From the NCBI GenBank assembly GCA_016218685.1, contig JACRDD010000013.1, forward strand, positions 1 through 64,000: a DNA stretch of 64,000 bases, in the 5' to 3' direction. Each line of letters starts with the position of its first letter. The first letter of the stretch is position 1. The position numbers were made by a program, and so were the translations under genes. Source of the DNA: Desulfobacterales bacterium (GTDB lineage: Bacteria > Desulfobacterota > Desulfobacteria > Desulfobacterales > Desulfosarcinaceae). The notes beneath the pieces were generated by a model. It was not told the DNA's origin, searched no databases, and was given only the letters and a program-made list of their open reading frames with translations. Below, piece after piece: positions 47,203-55,046 of this stretch.

Positions 47203-47901
47203 ATGCTAATCTCGATGTCCCACGTCACCAAAACCTATGCCATGGGTGAAAGCAAGGTCCGCGCGGTGGACCAGGTGGATCTGGCAGTTGAAAAAGGGGA
47301 ATTCATCAGCATCTGGGGCCCCTCGGGCTCAGGCAAAAGCACCCTGCTTAACCTAATGGGCGCCGTGGACCGGCCCACCTCGGGAACGATACTGGTAAAC
47401 GGCCACGATCTGGGCCGCCTGAGCGACAATCAAAGCTCCGAACTGCGCAACCGCTTCATCGGCTTCATCTTTCAGCGCTACAACCTCATCCCGGTCCTGT
47501 CGGCCGTGGAAAATGTCATGATCCCCCTGCAGATCCAGGGGGTATCCTCGGGTCAAGCCCGCCAAAAGGCCCTGGCCCGCCTGGACCTGGTTGGGCTCTC
47601 GGCCGTGGCGCGCCACCGGCCCGACAAGATGTCCGGCGGCCAGCAGCAGCGGGTGGCGGTGGCCAGGGCACTGATCACTGATCCGGCCCTGGTGATCGCC
47701 GACGAACCCACGGCCAACTTGGATTCGGACACGGCCCTGCAACTGATCGTCCTGATGCGCGAGATCAATCGCGGCCAGGGCACGACCTTCGTTTTCTCCA
47801 CCCATGACCCACGCCTGCTGGCGCATGTCCAGCGGCGCATCCGGCTTCAGGACGGCCGCATCCAGGATCGCCGAGAGGAGGTGGCCGATGCAATGGCTTA
47901 A
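47203..47901 (+). CDS. ABC transporter ATP-binding protein (MacB/LolD type)
   Basis: The 232 residues contain Walker A GPSGSGKST (about 39-47), Q-loop, signature KMSGGQQQRVAVARAL, Walker B ALVIADEPTANLDSD and the His switch STHDPRLLAH. The group is the MacB/LolD/FtsE family that powers transfer across or extraction from the inner membrane rather than import. It overlaps the permease gene by 14 bases, so the two form one transporter. Confidence 0.95.
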   Translation: MLISMSHVTKTYAMGESKVRAVDQVDLAVEKGEFISIWGPSGSGKSTLLNLMGAVDRPTSGTILVNGHDLGRLSDNQSSELRNRFIGFIFQRYNLIPVLSAVENVMIPLQIQGVSSGQARQKALARLDLVGLSAVARHRPDKMSGGQQQRVAVARALITDPALVIADEPTANLDSDTALQLIVLMREINRGQGTTFVFSTHDPRLLAHVQRRIRLQDGRIQDRREEVADAMA

Positions 47902-49123
47902 AATCGCCCTTCGCAATCTATTGAAAAACCGGCGCCGTTCGTTGGTGACCCTCATGGCCGTGGCCATCGGCTTCGCCGCCGTGGGACTCTTCCGAGGCTA
48001 TACTGCCAATACCTACGAGGGCCTGCGGCAATCCGCCATCCGGGGAGAAGGCCTGGGACATTTGACGATCTACAAGGCCGGCTGGGCGGCCCATGCCCAC
48101 GGCGACCCCCAAAGCTACATGCTGACCCCGGCCGAAATCGAAAAGATCATTGCCGTGACCGAAGCCGATCCCCACGTCCTGCTGGCCACTCCCCAATTGC
48201 ACGTGGCCGGCCTGGTTTCCAATGGCCGGATCTCCAATATTTTCCTGGCCAAGGGGGTAGTGCCAGCCGACTACCGGACCATCACCGGCGGTATGTCCGG
48301 GATGCGGGCCATGCAAGGCCAGGACCTGAGCCCCGAGGCCCCCTTCGGGGTGCTCATGGCCCGGGACCTGGCCACACAACTCGACATGCCCCCTGACAGC
48401 GACGGCGTGATCATGGCCACCACCCTCGATGGACAGATGAATGCCCTGGATATCCGTGTCAGCGGCACCTACGACACCGGCTCGGATGCCACCAACGACA
48501 AGTACCTGCTGCTCTCCTACGCCTATGCCCAATCCTTGTACGATACGGACCGGGCCGACCGCCTGATCGTGCTGCTGGACCATTGGCGTTACACCCAGGC
48601 GGCCCGGCTGCGTTTCGAGCAGCAACTGACGGCAGCCGGCGTGCCCTGCGAGATCAAGAGCTGGGAAGAACTCTCCCTGTTCTACAGTAAGGTCAAGGGC
48701 ATGTTCGACATGATCTTTATGTTCATCTTCCTGATTGTCCTGATCATCGTGGTGATGAGCACCGTCAATACCATGGGCATGTCGGTCATGGAGCGCACCC
48801 GGGAGATCGGCACCTTGCGGGTTTTGGGGCTCAAGCGCCGGGGCATCAGCGTACTTTTCGCCCTGGAGGGCGCCCTGCTCGGCCTGCTGGGCTCGCTTTG
48901 CGGCGTGGTCCTGAACCTGGTGGTCTGGGCAGTTATCCGCATGGCCGGCCCTTCGTATATCCCGCCGGGTGTTTCCACGCCCGTGCCCCTGGTCGTGAAC
49001 CTGCTGCCGGTGGCCATGCTGGTGCTGGCGCTCTTTTTGACCCTGCTCTCCATGGCCGCGGCGGTTCTTCCGGCCCGCAGGGCGGCCCGCATGGAGCTGG
49101 TGGATGCCTTGGGGCATGTATGA
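47888..49123 (+). CDS. FtsX/MacB-type ABC permease
   Basis: The 411 residues have the MacB/LolC layout: one N-terminal helix (RRSLVTLMAVAIGFAAVGLFRG), a large periplasmic domain (about 40-270) and three C-terminal helices (FDMIFMFIFLIVLIIVVMSTVNTM, LLGLLGSLCGVVLNLVVWAVI, LLPVAMLVLALFLTLLSMAAAVLPARRAARM). The MGMSVMERTREIGTLRVLGLKR coupling motif is clear. Such permeases extrude lipoproteins, peptides or drugs by mechanotransmission. A LolA-like protein and a beta-barrel follow, suggesting a lipidated or hydrophobic substrate bound for the outer membrane. Confidence 0.93.
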   Translation: MQWLKIALRNLLKNRRRSLVTLMAVAIGFAAVGLFRGYTANTYEGLRQSAIRGEGLGHLTIYKAGWAAHAHGDPQSYMLTPAEIEKIIAVTEADPHVLLATPQLHVAGLVSNGRISNIFLAKGVVPADYRTITGGMSGMRAMQGQDLSPEAPFGVLMARDLATQLDMPPDSDGVIMATTLDGQMNALDIRVSGTYDTGSDATNDKYLLLSYAYAQSLYDTDRADRLIVLLDHWRYTQAARLRFEQQLTAAGVPCEIKSWEELSLFYSKVKGMFDMIFMFIFLIVLIIVVMSTVNTMGMSVMERTREIGTLRVLGLKRRGISVLFALEGALLGLLGSLCGVVLNLVVWAVIRMAGPSYIPPGVSTPVPLVVNLLPVAMLVLALFLTLLSMAAAVLPARRAARMELVDALGHV

Positions 49124-49200
49124 CCACCGGCCATTCGTGCAGAATCGGCCGACGGAGCGGCCAGAAGCAAACGAACGCATACGAACAATGGAGCAAACAT

Positions 49201-49950
49201 ATGAAACGAATGATATCGCTTAGCATCGCAGGGTTGTTGATCTTCGGCGCAAACCTGCCCGCGGCGGCCGAGCAGGCGCCGTCGGCCCAACAGATCATCG
49301 CCCAGGCGGACCGGGCACGGGGAAACGTGGACGGGATCGTCTGGACGGCGGATATCGAATCCAACGAAGATGGCAAAGTCCAGCAGCGCAGCCTGATCAT
49401 CAAAAATCGCGGCGTCAATACGGTGGCCGAATTCACGGCCCCGGCCAAGGTCAAAGGCGACATGCTGGTCATGCTGGACCGCAACATGTGGTTCGTCAAG
49501 CCCGGGCTGCGCAAGCCGGTGCCCATTTCGCCGCGCCAGAAATTGATGGGCGGCGCGTCCAACGGCGACATCGCTTCCACCAATTACGCGGCTGACTACG
49601 ATGCGGTGCTGGTGCGCGAGGAGGAAGTAGACGGTCAGCCCTGCTACCTGTTCGACCTCAGAGCCAACAACAAGAAGACCACCTATGACCGCATTCTCTA
49701 CTGGATCCGCAAGGATGGCTTGATCGGCCTGAAGGCCGAGTTCTTCACCGTAACCGGCAAGCGTTTCAAAACCGCCCTCTTCCGCTATGAGAACAGCATC
49801 CGGACCGATTCCGGAGAACAGCCGTTCATCTCCCGGATGACCATCTTCGATGAAGTGATCAAGGGCAATGTGACCACCCTGGTCTACCGGGAAGCCCGGC
49901 CGCAGATCCTCTCGGAGGCGGTCTTCAACCTCAACCTGATGATCCGCTGA
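49201..49950 (+). CDS. LolA-like outer-membrane lipoprotein-sorting protein
   Basis: The 249 residues from 49201 start with a signal peptide (LSIAGLLIFGANLPAAAEQ) and form the LolA/LppX-like half barrel annotated as outer-membrane lipoprotein-sorting proteins: IVWTADIESNEDGKVQQRSLIIKNRG, MLVMLDRNMWFVKPGL, and YDRILYWIRKDGLIGLKAEFFTVTGK. It would carry a hydrophobic cargo across the periplasm. Position between the permease and the beta-barrel fits a relay from inner to outer membrane. Confidence 0.9.
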   Translation: MKRMISLSIAGLLIFGANLPAAAEQAPSAQQIIAQADRARGNVDGIVWTADIESNEDGKVQQRSLIIKNRGVNTVAEFTAPAKVKGDMLVMLDRNMWFVKPGLRKPVPISPRQKLMGGASNGDIASTNYAADYDAVLVREEEVDGQPCYLFDLRANNKKTTYDRILYWIRKDGLIGLKAEFFTVTGKRFKTALFRYENSIRTDSGEQPFISRMTIFDEVIKGNVTTLVYREARPQILSEAVFNLNLMIR

Positions 49951-49999
49951 GCCGCGCTGCGCGCGCATCGCTATACCGTTCGCGGCCGGAAGAACTTTC

Positions 50000-51340
50000 A
50001 TGGAAGAAAAAAGAACATCCTCCTTTCGGAGAAACCTGTGGGCCTGGTTCTGCCTGGTGCAATTGGCGCTAACTTGGCAAGCTCAAGCCTCATGGGCCGA
50101 GTCCGAACCGAGTTTGACCGAGCGGATCGGGCAGGGCTGGTCCTACCAACTCCGACTGGTCGGCTTCGGCATGGCCACCGAGGCGGCACAGACGCCCCGC
50201 AATCCGGAAAATCGCATCATGGCCTTGCCACAGCACACGGTGGGCACGCAGGTGCGTCCGGACTTCAGGCTGGATCTGGACCGCCTATCGCTCGCCCTGC
50301 AACCCAGGGCCGAATGGTATTGGGAATCGTGGGACCAGGGACCCGAAGCATACCAGGCGCAGCGCAGTGACGCCTTCATCCACCAGTGGCTGGTCCGTTT
50401 GCGCTGCACGGAGGCGCTCTACGCCTCCTACGGCCGCGAAAATTTGCAGTGGGGCCCGGCCTACCTCACCTCCCTGTCCAATCCGTTTTTCGAAGACAAC
50501 GGCAAGAGCAACCCCAAACTGGAACTCCCGGCCATGGATTTTGCCCGCCTGGTGTGGGTGCCGAGCCTGACCTGGGGCGTCTCCCTGATCGCCAACACGG
50601 ATCAGGGGCGTCAGGACATCTCGAATGCGGCCTTCGAAGAGCGCTATGCCCTCAAGATCGACTATACAGGGTCGGCGGATTACGGCAGCCTCATCTTTAC
50701 TTATCGGGAAGCGGCCCTCGACCAAGTCTCCGGATTTTACGGCCGGACCCTATCGGACGCCGTGCTGGTCTATGCCGAGGGGGTCGTGCAACGCGACCCT
50801 GCCGGCCTATACCCGCAAGGGACAAGCAATCCTCTGGGGTATGTCATGAGCACGAATGACGGCTCCGACGACACCTGGATCGGTTCCATGCTGGGCGGCC
50901 TGGCCTACACCCTGGAGAGCGGCCCGACCCTGAGCCTGGAGTACCTTTACTACGGACCGGGCTATGACGACGACGAAGCCCAAGCCTTCTTCGACCTGCT
51001 GGCACGCGCGGCCGGTGAACTCCAGGCCGGCACGGTGTTGACGCCACTGGCCTACCAGGCCCTGGGCGCCACGGCCGATCCAGGCCTGCGCTTCCTGCGG
51101 CGCAACTATCTCATGCTCCAAGCCACGCAGAACGATATCGTCGATGTAATCGATCTCACCGTGCGCTGGACCCGCAATCTCGACGACGGCTCCCAGCGCG
51201 CCACCTTGATCGCCGAATGGTCCCTGGGCGACCATCTGGAACTGTTCGGCATCGGCAACTGGGACCATGGCAACGAGCGCAGCGAATTCGGCAGCATCAT
51301 CGACCGCCAGATCATGCTGGGTCTGACCGTGATTTTCTAA
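50000..51340 (+). CDS. Outer-membrane beta-barrel protein of unknown family
   Basis: The 446 residues start with a signal peptide (WAWFCLVQLALTWQAQASWAES). They continue as alternating amphipathic strands with many Trp/Tyr/Gly (SYQLRLVGFGMA, LQPRAEWYWESW, YASYGRENLQWGPAYL, YTLESGPTLSLEYLYYG) and end in Phe (IIDRQIMLGLTVIF), the BAM recognition signature. No porin or TolC family is recognised. It follows the LolA-like gene by 49 bases and is likely the outer-membrane part of the same transport system. Confidence 0.85.
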   Translation: MEEKRTSSFRRNLWAWFCLVQLALTWQAQASWAESEPSLTERIGQGWSYQLRLVGFGMATEAAQTPRNPENRIMALPQHTVGTQVRPDFRLDLDRLSLALQPRAEWYWESWDQGPEAYQAQRSDAFIHQWLVRLRCTEALYASYGRENLQWGPAYLTSLSNPFFEDNGKSNPKLELPAMDFARLVWVPSLTWGVSLIANTDQGRQDISNAAFEERYALKIDYTGSADYGSLIFTYREAALDQVSGFYGRTLSDAVLVYAEGVVQRDPAGLYPQGTSNPLGYVMSTNDGSDDTWIGSMLGGLAYTLESGPTLSLEYLYYGPGYDDDEAQAFFDLLARAAGELQAGTVLTPLAYQALGATADPGLRFLRRNYLMLQATQNDIVDVIDLTVRWTRNLDDGSQRATLIAEWSLGDHLELFGIGNWDHGNERSEFGSIIDRQIMLGLTVIF

Positions 51341-51379
51341 AAGCGGATTTTTCAGTTGATCCCGTGGCGGAAGCGAACG

Positions 51380-52495
51380 ATGATGAAAACCGGCAACAAG
51401 CTGCAAACGCCATGCGATTCCGTCCGGCAAAAGGATTTCAAGCCCATGTCCCCTACCCTTCGGCAGCATAGAAAAGGCCTCTCCTGGAAGGACCTGGGCC
51501 TGACGGCCCTCTTCTCCACGATCATCGCTGCTTTGCTGACGTACGTTTTTCAAGATGAATCCTTTTGGGTCTATCTGATCATTTCCCAAGGCATCGGATT
51601 GTCGATCTGCACCCTTTGCCGTTACAGCCTGGCACTTTTCAACCCCCAAACTTCCTGGGGCATTGTGGCTGTCGTCGCAACCGCCAGCATCTTCGGCGGC
51701 ATGCTGGGCGGCACTGTGGGCGCGTGGCTCTCCGGAATCGAAATGCCTATTTTTCTATCCAAAAAAATCTATACCTTGCGCGTGTTGATCATGAGCCTGC
51801 TGTTCGGCAGCGTGATTGCTTATTACTTCTTTTCCCGGGAGAGGCTTTCGGAAATCCGGGGGTTGCTGCAAGAAGAACGCATCCAGCGTCTGACGAGCGA
51901 AAAGCACGCCGTGCAATCCCAACTCAAGATGCTCCAGGCTCAGATCGAACCCCACTTTCTGTTCAATACCTTGTCCAACATCCTGAGCCTGCTGGACAGC
52001 GATGCGGCCAGGGGTAAAACGATGTTGCGGGATTTGACCCGCTACCTGCGCGCTTCGTTGGCCGAATCCCGTTCCCAGTGGAGCACCCTGGGCAGCGAAA
52101 TGGAGCTGGTCGGGGCCTATCTGAATATCTTCAAGATCCGCATGGACGAGCGGCTCCAGGTGCACATCGAGATGGACGAAGCCCTCAAAGAGATTCCTTT
52201 CTCTCCCATGCTCATTCAGCCGCTGGTCGAAAATGCCGTGATCCACGGCCTGGATGCCACCATCGAGGGCGGAACCATCCATATCCGCGCCGAACAGGAG
52301 AACGGCCTGCTGCGGATCACCGTGGCCGATACGGGCCAGGGGATCGCTTCGGTACCCTCCCCAGGCCTGGGACTGGCCAATATCCGCGAGCGGCTCCAGG
52401 CGCTCTATGGCGGCCGGGGCCGACTGATAATCACCGAAAACCAGCCCCGCGGCGTCAAGGCAGTGATCGAGGTGCCCTATGCCACCGCCCCTTAA
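51380..52495 (+). CDS. LytS-type sensor histidine kinase
   Basis: Using the ATG at 51380 gives 371 residues. There are four or so membrane helices (LTALFSTIIAALLTYVF, WVYLIISQGIGLSICTL, WGIVAVVATASIFGGMLG, LIMSLLFGSVIAYYFF), a coiled coil, then the His_kinase domain with the phospho-His in LQAQIEPHFLFNTLSNIL and HATPase (PLVENAVIHGLD, ADTGQGI, GLGLANIRERL). This is the LytS/YehU class. It overlaps the LytTR regulator by 17 bases. The start among 51356, 51380 and 51383 is uncertain. Confidence 0.9.
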   Translation: MMKTGNKLQTPCDSVRQKDFKPMSPTLRQHRKGLSWKDLGLTALFSTIIAALLTYVFQDESFWVYLIISQGIGLSICTLCRYSLALFNPQTSWGIVAVVATASIFGGMLGGTVGAWLSGIEMPIFLSKKIYTLRVLIMSLLFGSVIAYYFFSRERLSEIRGLLQEERIQRLTSEKHAVQSQLKMLQAQIEPHFLFNTLSNILSLLDSDAARGKTMLRDLTRYLRASLAESRSQWSTLGSEMELVGAYLNIFKIRMDERLQVHIEMDEALKEIPFSPMLIQPLVENAVIHGLDATIEGGTIHIRAEQENGLLRITVADTGQGIASVPSPGLGLANIRERLQALYGGRGRLIITENQPRGVKAVIEVPYATAP

Positions 52496-53249
52496 AGCTG
52501 TTCTGGCCGACGATGAAAAAAGCTTGTGTGTTCACCTGAAAAACCTGCTGCAGCAAGCCTGGCCCGAACTTCAGATCTGCGCCGAGGCCCGCAACGGCGT
52601 GGAAGCCCTGGAGATGATCGAAAAGCACCACCCCGACATCGCCTTCCTGGATATCAAGATGCCGGGCATGAGCGGCATGGAGGTGGCCCGCCGGGCCGCG
52701 GACATGTGCCGCATCGTCTTTATCACGGCCTATGACCAATTCGCCGTGCAAGCCTTCGAAAACGAGGCCGTGGACTACCTGCTCAAGCCCGTGGAACCCG
52801 AGCGTCTGGCGCGGACCATCCAACGCCTCAAGGAGCGCTTCGAAAAACGCGACCTGGACCCCGCGCCCATCCAGGCCGTCCTGAAGAGCCTGCAAGGGCG
52901 CCTGGCCGCGGCGGCGCCACCCCCCTACCTGAAATGGATTAAAGTACCGGACCGCCAAAGTCTCCGGCTGATCGCCGTGGAAGAGATCTGTTGCTTTCAA
53001 GCCCAGGACAAATACACGGTGGTCCAGACCGAGCGCGAAGAGTTCCTGATCCGCAAGCCCATCAAAGAACTTGTAGACGAGTTGGACCCCCAGACCTTCT
53101 GGCAGATCCACCGAAGCACCATCGTCAATGCCGCCTGGATCGATAAAATCAGCACCTCCTTGACGGGCAGCTATGTCCTGACCCTCAAGCGCCGGCCCGG
53201 AACCTTCACCGTGAGCCGCGGCTATCGCGACCGCTTCAAATCTATGTAA
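52479..53249 (+). CDS. LytTR-family response regulator
   Basis: The 256 residues hold a receiver (acidic LADDE, phosphoacceptor Asp in DIAFLDIKMPGMSG, Lys in YLLKPVEPERL) and a C-terminal LytTR DNA-binding domain (YLKWIKVPDRQSLRLIAVEEICCFQAQDKYT, FWQIHRSTIVNAAWIDKI). It pairs with the overlapping LytS kinase. LytTR regulators often control cell-envelope and export genes, so the upstream ABC/LolA-like/beta-barrel locus is the probable target. Confidence 0.94.
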   Translation: MPPPLKAVLADDEKSLCVHLKNLLQQAWPELQICAEARNGVEALEMIEKHHPDIAFLDIKMPGMSGMEVARRAADMCRIVFITAYDQFAVQAFENEAVDYLLKPVEPERLARTIQRLKERFEKRDLDPAPIQAVLKSLQGRLAAAAPPPYLKWIKVPDRQSLRLIAVEEICCFQAQDKYTVVQTEREEFLIRKPIKELVDELDPQTFWQIHRSTIVNAAWIDKISTSLTGSYVLTLKRRPGTFTVSRGYRDRFKSM

Positions 53250-53292
53250 GCGAAAATCGGCAGCAATTCAGGGTGAAGCTTCCAGCGAGTTC

Positions 53293-53321
53293 AGGCCCTG
53301 GCCCCCGATCCGTCAGGGCCT
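53293..53321. repeat. Hairpin after the LytTR gene
   Basis: AGGCCCTG (53293-53300) and CAGGGCCT (53314-53321) form a perfect 8-bp stem with a 13-base loop, 44 bases after the stop. No T-run follows, so it may be a weak or factor-dependent terminator. Confidence 0.45.
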
Positions 53322-53387
53322 TGACAAGGCAATCATCGGTGGCAAACCTGTCACTAATTTATTACGCCAGAAACGAAGGGGTGAGCT

Positions 53388-54806
53388 ATGACGACGAGAA
53401 CCCTCGAAACCGACTACCTTATCGTCGGGTGCGGCGCAGCCGGCATGGCCTTTGCGGATGCCCTCATCGCGGCGTCCGATGCCGACGTGATCATGGTGGA
53501 CCGGCGGCATGCCCCCGGCGGCCACTGGCACGATGCCTACCCTTTCGTGCGACTTCACCAGCCGTCGGCCTACTATGGGGTCAATTCGCTGCCCCTCGGC
53601 AGCGAGGCCATCGATCGCCATGGGCCGAACAAGGGCTTCTACGAGCGCGCCGGCGCTTCCGAGATCTGCGCCTACTTCGACCGCGTCATGCAGCAGGTTC
53701 TGCTTCCTTCGGGCAAGGTGCGATACTTTCCGATGTGCGAGCACACGGGCGGGCACCGGTTCGTATCGCGCCTGTCGGGTGACGAATTCCAGGTGCGGGT
53801 GCGCAAGCGGCAGGTGGATGCCGCCTACCTGGAGCCGTCGGTGCCGGCCACCTTCGCCCCACCCTTCGAAGTCGAATCGGGCGCGCGCGTCGTGCCTGTG
53901 AACAAACTGGTCCGGATGACCTCCCGGGCCGACGGGTATGTCATCGTCGGTGCGGGCAAAACCGCCGTCGATGCCTGCCTCTGGTTGATCGAGACCGGCG
54001 TTGCACCGGAAGCAATCACCTGGATCAAACCGCGCGAGGCGTGGCTGCTGAACCGGCAATTCGCCCAATGCGGCGAGCTTGTCGGGAGCCTGTTCGAAGG
54101 GCTCTCGCTTCAACTCGAAGCAGCGGCCAAGGCCACCTCCCTCGACGACCTGTTCGCCCGGCTGGAGGCGACCCGGCAGATGTTCCGGGTCGACGAGGAG
54201 GTCGCGCCCACCATGTACACCTCCGCCACCATGAGCACCGGCGAGCTCGAACAACTGCGGCGCATTCGCAACGTGGTGCGGCTCGGGCGGGTCCGGCGAA
54301 TCGAACGTGATCGCATCGTGCTGGACGGGGGCACGCTGCCCACAAACACCCGTCACCTGCACGTCCATTGCGCCGCCAAAGGCCTGAAGGCGGCGCCGGC
54401 CCTCCCGATCTTCACGGCCGAGCGCATCACGCTCCAGCCGATCCGCACGGGTCTCATCCCCTTCAATTCCGCCATCGTTGCCTTCGTGGAAGCGACCCGG
54501 GACGATCTGGTGGAGAAGAACCGCCTCTGCCCGCCCAACCCGCTGCCGGACGTTCCCCTCGATTGGGTCAAGGGGACGCTCATCGGCATGCAGGCGGACT
54601 ATCTGTGGTCGAAACAGCCCGACCTGCGCGACTGGCTCGAAGGCGCCCGCCTCAATCCGTCCCGCGGCATCATGCGGCACGCCGGCGACCCGCAAGTGCA
54701 GGCGGCCGCCAGTCGCTTCCAGGAGAACGTACGCCCCGGGCTCGCACAGCTCGGGCGTTTCGCGGCAGATCAGCCCCAAACGAAACCGATCGACCGCATG
54801 AACTGA
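53388..54806 (+). CDS. NAD(P)/FAD-dependent oxidoreductase resembling flavin monooxygenases
   Basis: The 472 residues have an N-terminal FAD-binding Rossmann motif (IVGCGAAGMAFADALI, about 12-27), a PGGHWHDAYPFVRLHQPSAYYG segment typical of flavin-containing or Baeyer-Villiger-like proteins, and a second nucleotide-binding motif VIVGAGKTAVDACLWL near 185-200. The substrate is unknown. GC-rich third positions and many CGC/GCG codons differ somewhat from the neighbours, and it stands alone between the LytTR gene and the sigma54 module, so lateral transfer is possible. If the organism is an anaerobe, an oxygen-dependent role would be unexpected. Confidence 0.82.
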   Translation: MTTRTLETDYLIVGCGAAGMAFADALIAASDADVIMVDRRHAPGGHWHDAYPFVRLHQPSAYYGVNSLPLGSEAIDRHGPNKGFYERAGASEICAYFDRVMQQVLLPSGKVRYFPMCEHTGGHRFVSRLSGDEFQVRVRKRQVDAAYLEPSVPATFAPPFEVESGARVVPVNKLVRMTSRADGYVIVGAGKTAVDACLWLIETGVAPEAITWIKPREAWLLNRQFAQCGELVGSLFEGLSLQLEAAAKATSLDDLFARLEATRQMFRVDEEVAPTMYTSATMSTGELEQLRRIRNVVRLGRVRRIERDRIVLDGGTLPTNTRHLHVHCAAKGLKAAPALPIFTAERITLQPIRTGLIPFNSAIVAFVEATRDDLVEKNRLCPPNPLPDVPLDWVKGTLIGMQADYLWSKQPDLRDWLEGARLNPSRGIMRHAGDPQVQAAASRFQENVRPGLAQLGRFAADQPQTKPIDRMN

Positions 54807-54971
54807 GACCTGCTTTTTCGCTGTGATCGATAAAAATCCCTTCCTCCTTTTTTACAGCACGTCATAAATGCTGACAGCCCTGGACTTCCTTGTCGCCGCA
54901 TATCCCCACGACCAAAATCAAAATCTACTTCCATATCAATAGAATAAAACCGTGGACACCCTCTTTCGCAC

Positions 54972-54987
54972 TGGTATGCAGGTTGCT
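54972..54987 (+). promoter_or_regulatory. Sigma54 (-24/-12) promoter of the CoA-transferase gene
   Basis: TGGTATGCAGGTTGCT keeps the GG at -24 and GC at -12 with exact sigma54 spacing, and the TTGCT box is perfect. The start point would be about 54999, roughly 48 bases before the ATG at 55047. No sigma70 hexamers are seen in the same place. The adjacent sigma54 activator gene supports the call. Confidence 0.72.
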
Positions 54988-55046
54988 TTATTCCAGCGCG
55001 AACAATGGCTGGCTGGCTTGATCGGCACACATGGAAAGGAGACGGC

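Noticed and set aside
47918..49180. Minus-strand open frame (420 codons) opposite the ABC permease
   Set aside because: The His/Gln/Gly-rich product is typical of antisense translation; the permease helices and coupling motif are on the plus strand.
53313..54779. Minus-strand open frame (488 codons) opposite the flavin oxidoreductase
   Set aside because: Both frames are long because of high GC at third positions, but only the plus strand has FAD/NAD motifs and a ribosome site.
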